A stretch of DNA of 64,000 bases, from the NCBI RefSeq assembly GCF_019649055.1, contig NW_026570260.1:620001-684000 (forward strand), in the 5' to 3' direction. This DNA comes from Paramacrobiotus metropolitanus. Lineage: Eukaryota > Tardigrada > Eutardigrada > Parachela > Macrobiotidae. Both the position numbers and the translations under genes were made by a program. Below, in pieces: positions 61,411 to 64,000 of the stretch (position 1 is the first letter of the stretch; each line of letters opens with the position of its first letter). The notes under the pieces are model-generated. The model was not told the DNA's origin. It ran no database searches and saw nothing but the letters and a program-made list of their open reading frames with translations.

Positions 61411-63660
61411 TCAGTCGACGGCGATAATCGCGTGGCGGTGTGTTTCATTGGACACCGCGTGGAACTGGTAGGTGGCGACATGTCCGGCCATTTTCTTAGG
61501 CTGGCGCGTTTGAAAGGTACAGCCGCTGCAGCGAAGCACGACTTGGTGAGCGGCCAAAAGCGCGTGGTTTTGATTGAGCAGGTGCGAGACGAAGAGCGTT
61601 TCATCCACCGAATAGAACTGGCACAGGTCACATCGGTACTTGGCCGGGATGTCGTGGGTCGTTTCCTTCAAACATTCTTCGTTAATCTGCGACCTATCGA
61701 TTTTTTCGCCGGGCTGGCACGCAGAGTCGCTCCCGCTTCTTTTAAACACTCAGTTGCCGTTTCCTTTCCGCTGATTGCCAGGCTATAGTTTTCGTTGCCG
61801 AAAGTCCTTGTGACGCATTCCGATGTCATTTTATCGGCTTCGTCCGCGATTGCCGGTGTCGATACGTACTGATAAAGCAGCGCAAAGTCTGCTGCGATGT
61901 CACTGATATTCAAACAGTCGGATCGCGGAACACCAACGGCTGTTGTGGCGAAAGTATCATCTAGACACTGTTTCGCGGCGACGTTGTCACAGCGTCCGGC
62001 AGCGTTATCCTGTAACACCTGGTAGGCCGCAACCCCATTCTGGTCAGTGCCGTGGCCGATCGCAGCAGCGACGTCGCTGGGGTGTTCGTTAGTCAGTGCT
62101 TCTATGTTATAGTCGAACATAACGGCGCTGTACAATCGTATGTAGGCTTCGGCACTTTCCATTCGGGCTGCGTCCTCGCAGATGGCCTCCTTTTCAAGCC
62201 AACCCGCATCCAACGGTTTCGCGCCGTCTTCCCCATTACTGCACACTCGGACGGCATCCGCACGCGTCTCGAAAGCATCCGCTTGGCCCGTTGTCACGTC
62301 GGGTATTGGGACGGCGCCGGTCCACAAACTACTGACAAATTCTTCTGAAGATTCCGTCACAAGGAGATCGCCGGATTTAATAGGGATCTCTGCATCGATT
62401 ACCCGTGGCTCCACTAGTGGAGCCAGTACTGGATCGAGGCCGGTTGGGAGATCATCCTGGTCGGTGACCTGCGACGTACTGGGAGCGTCGGAATCGGCAT
62501 TAACTACGGCATCCGTCACTGCACATTCCATTGGATCTATGGTAATGGAGAGATCCCCGGTGATTTCGATTGTGGATTCTCTAACGCTGGGACCATCATC
62601 GAGGTCAGTCACAGCCGTCACTGGACTCACTGCCATGTCAGCAACAATGACTGGAATATTGTCCATAGCTGCGGCCGTGAACTGTGAAACCTTGCAACCT
62701 GGATCCAAATCGGCACGGTTCGTTGCTTCTGTGGTTACTGTTTCAATAGCGGTTGGAACAGTATTGGAATTATCATTGTTAACCAACGGACCGTACACCG
62801 ATTCCAAGTAAACCTGCAAACAGTCACTGCCTTCCACAGTAGAACTTTCGTCGATTGGGACTCGGTGCTTCGATGCTGGCGCCAGCGAGAGGGGTATGGT
62901 TTCGACTGCAACGGTTGCACGGTGCGTCGGCAGGATGCTGACATCAACAACTGATTCTTTAGCGTGGAGTGCGGCAGAATTGTTCGCATCCGCATCTGCA
63001 AAACGGCCCATAAAGCCATCCTTATCAGTGCACACAAACTAAAGTCAGCGTACCAATTTCAGCGGGAATTTCTGGATTTGTCCGTGACGCTGACTGTAAG
63101 AAAATCTCCCGGCTGACCAAGGACAATGTGATGCCCAGCTGTTCAGCAATACTTCCCATGGACTGCCCCTGATTATACAGCGTGCGGATGGCTTCTCTCT
63201 GCGCGGGAGTGGCACGCAGGCTGCTGCCGGTAATCTTGCCGCGCATGAACAGCACATACCGCACTGTGTTCTCCGCCGTCTTCAGGCGCTTGGCTATGCG
63301 GTCGAGTGGGTAGTCTTTGTCGAAGAGCTCCACGATGTCCTCTTGGACGCGCGGCGTAGGCATGCGCTCGCGCTGGGAGGCCTTGCGGGGATTACGAGGT
63401 TGCCGGCTCAATCGGTCAGCGAAGCTCTTGCCGGCGGCGCCCACTACTTTGCACACGGTGGTGTAAGATTTGCCCGCGCGCTCCATAATGGTCTTCTGAG
63501 GTAGTCCCTCATCGAACAGGCGTAGAATCAGAGCTTCCGGTGTCTCTTTGGCCTCACTCGCGGGCTCCGACGGCTGCTTGGACTCAGTCGTTTCATCTGC
63601 AATGCATACGCTGTAAGCAGTGTTCAATTCCAAATTCGCTAAACTTAGCAATGCACACAC
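61411..63660 (-). CDS. HTH-repeat/zinc-finger protein, paralogue C (5' end not found)
   Basis: Largest copy of the family. One exon (about 63613-63054) carries three helix-turn-helix repeats: ALILRLFDEGLPQKTIMER, QEDIVELFDKDYPLDRIAKR and TPAQREAIRTLYNQGQSMGS. A 58-base intron (63053-62996) joins in phase to exon 62995-61411. That exon encodes about 420 acidic, Ala/Thr/Asp-rich residues without recognisable domains, then two fingers: YRCDLCQFYSVDETLFVSHL then NQNH, and CSGCTFQTRQPKKMAGHVATY. As in paralogue B the last zinc ligand is Tyr. An A6 run at about 61717-61722 marks a one-base deletion between linker and fingers. The first exon and ATG were not identified and may lie beyond 63660. DNA binding is inferred. 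Confidence 0.65.
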
Positions 63661-63782
63661 TTATCCAAAATAAATCAGTTTCAATTACAGTACAGTATTA
63701 TACCATGTGGGGTATGATGTGTTCGATATCAATCGGCGGGCGATGCTTTAAAAAACTATTTTTAAGTACGGTTTTTTTTCAG

Positions 63783-63843
63783 GCGAAAACACGGATCACC
63801 CGATATATAAAGCGCTGGGCATCGCCGACCGTGGTGCCCACTG
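63783..63843 (+). other. Possible internal exon of a gene continuing past the right edge
   Basis: A 61-base stretch is preceded by a strong pyrimidine tract and cag acceptor and followed by a gtaatt donor. It is open in the frame GENTDHPIYKALGIADRGAH. No family recognised. Splice signals alone are weak evidence. Confidence 0.2.
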
Positions 63844-64000
63844 GTAATTATATAATTCTACTAGACATAAATTATTCTTATACCCAACGGATCCAATCAT
63901 CCATACCATTATGCGAATCGAGAAGCGCGGCCCCTATTACAGCTGCAGTTCTATGACACGCACACTATTTAGTCCACTTACTGTTAGGCGGGGTTTTGGT

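Noticed and set aside
62182-62811. 209-codon Ser/Thr-rich plus-strand frame
   Set aside because: It is antisense to the low-complexity linker of HTH/zinc-finger paralogue C, which connects in phase to domain exons.
1-64000. Transposons, CRISPR arrays, viral genes or bacterial operons
   Set aside because: No transposase, reverse transcriptase, terminal repeats of an element, spaced repeats or prokaryotic gene layout were recognised; the HTH repeats are in intron-containing genes with zinc fingers.

Overview
This is eukaryotic nuclear DNA from a compact, intron-rich animal genome. Sixteen genes (15 protein-coding, one tRNA) and one possible edge exon lie on both strands. Introns are often only 50-100 bases, with clean GT...AG borders. 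The gene set includes receptor guanylate cyclases, a neuromedin/pyrokinin-type GPCR, a Gs-like alpha subunit, HID1, an Rh ammonium transporter and an LRRC23-type axonemal protein, so it is a bilaterian. LRRC23 implies a motile axoneme, which argues against nematodes. An ecdysozoan is likely and a tardigrade is my best guess, but nothing in the window proves it.

Layout, left to right: proteasome beta5 (-); ceramide-1-phosphate transfer protein-like (+); HID1 (+); tRNA-Leu(UAA) (-); Mediator MED14, short at the C-terminus (-); sterol O-acyltransferase (+); two tandem receptor guanylate cyclases (+, +); a divergent RFX-type DNA-binding protein (-); a divergent Gs-like G-alpha (+); an LRRC23-like leucine-rich repeat protein (+); two divergently transcribed genes of an unrecognised HTH/zinc-finger family (-, +); an Rh glycoprotein (+); a peptide GPCR (-); a third HTH/zinc-finger gene (-); and a possible exon at the right edge (+). 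Three promoter regions are head-to-head intervals of about 0.8 kb (PSMB5/CPTP, MED14/SOAT, HTH-ZnF A/B). No transposon, CRISPR array or viral gene was recognised.

The candidate novel system is the family of three paralogues at 50.1-54.1 kb and 61.4-63.7 kb. Each joins two or three short helix-turn-helix repeats, resembling resolvase or Tc1-transposase DNA-binding modules, to a C-terminal pair of C2H2-like zinc fingers. In two of the three the last zinc ligand is Tyr instead of His. Signalling genes also look unusual: guanylate cyclase 2 has lost the catalytic Asn...Arg pair, and the G-alpha has substitutions in the G1, G3 and TCAT-type guanine motifs.

A caution on quality: otherwise well-conserved genes contain about ten apparent single-base frame breaks, several in short homopolymers. 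Eight read as one missing base and two as one extra base. I treat these as probable sequence errors, but RNA evidence is needed. CDS features below give the whole coding span including introns. Exon borders were read by eye from splice signals and homology remembered from family members.
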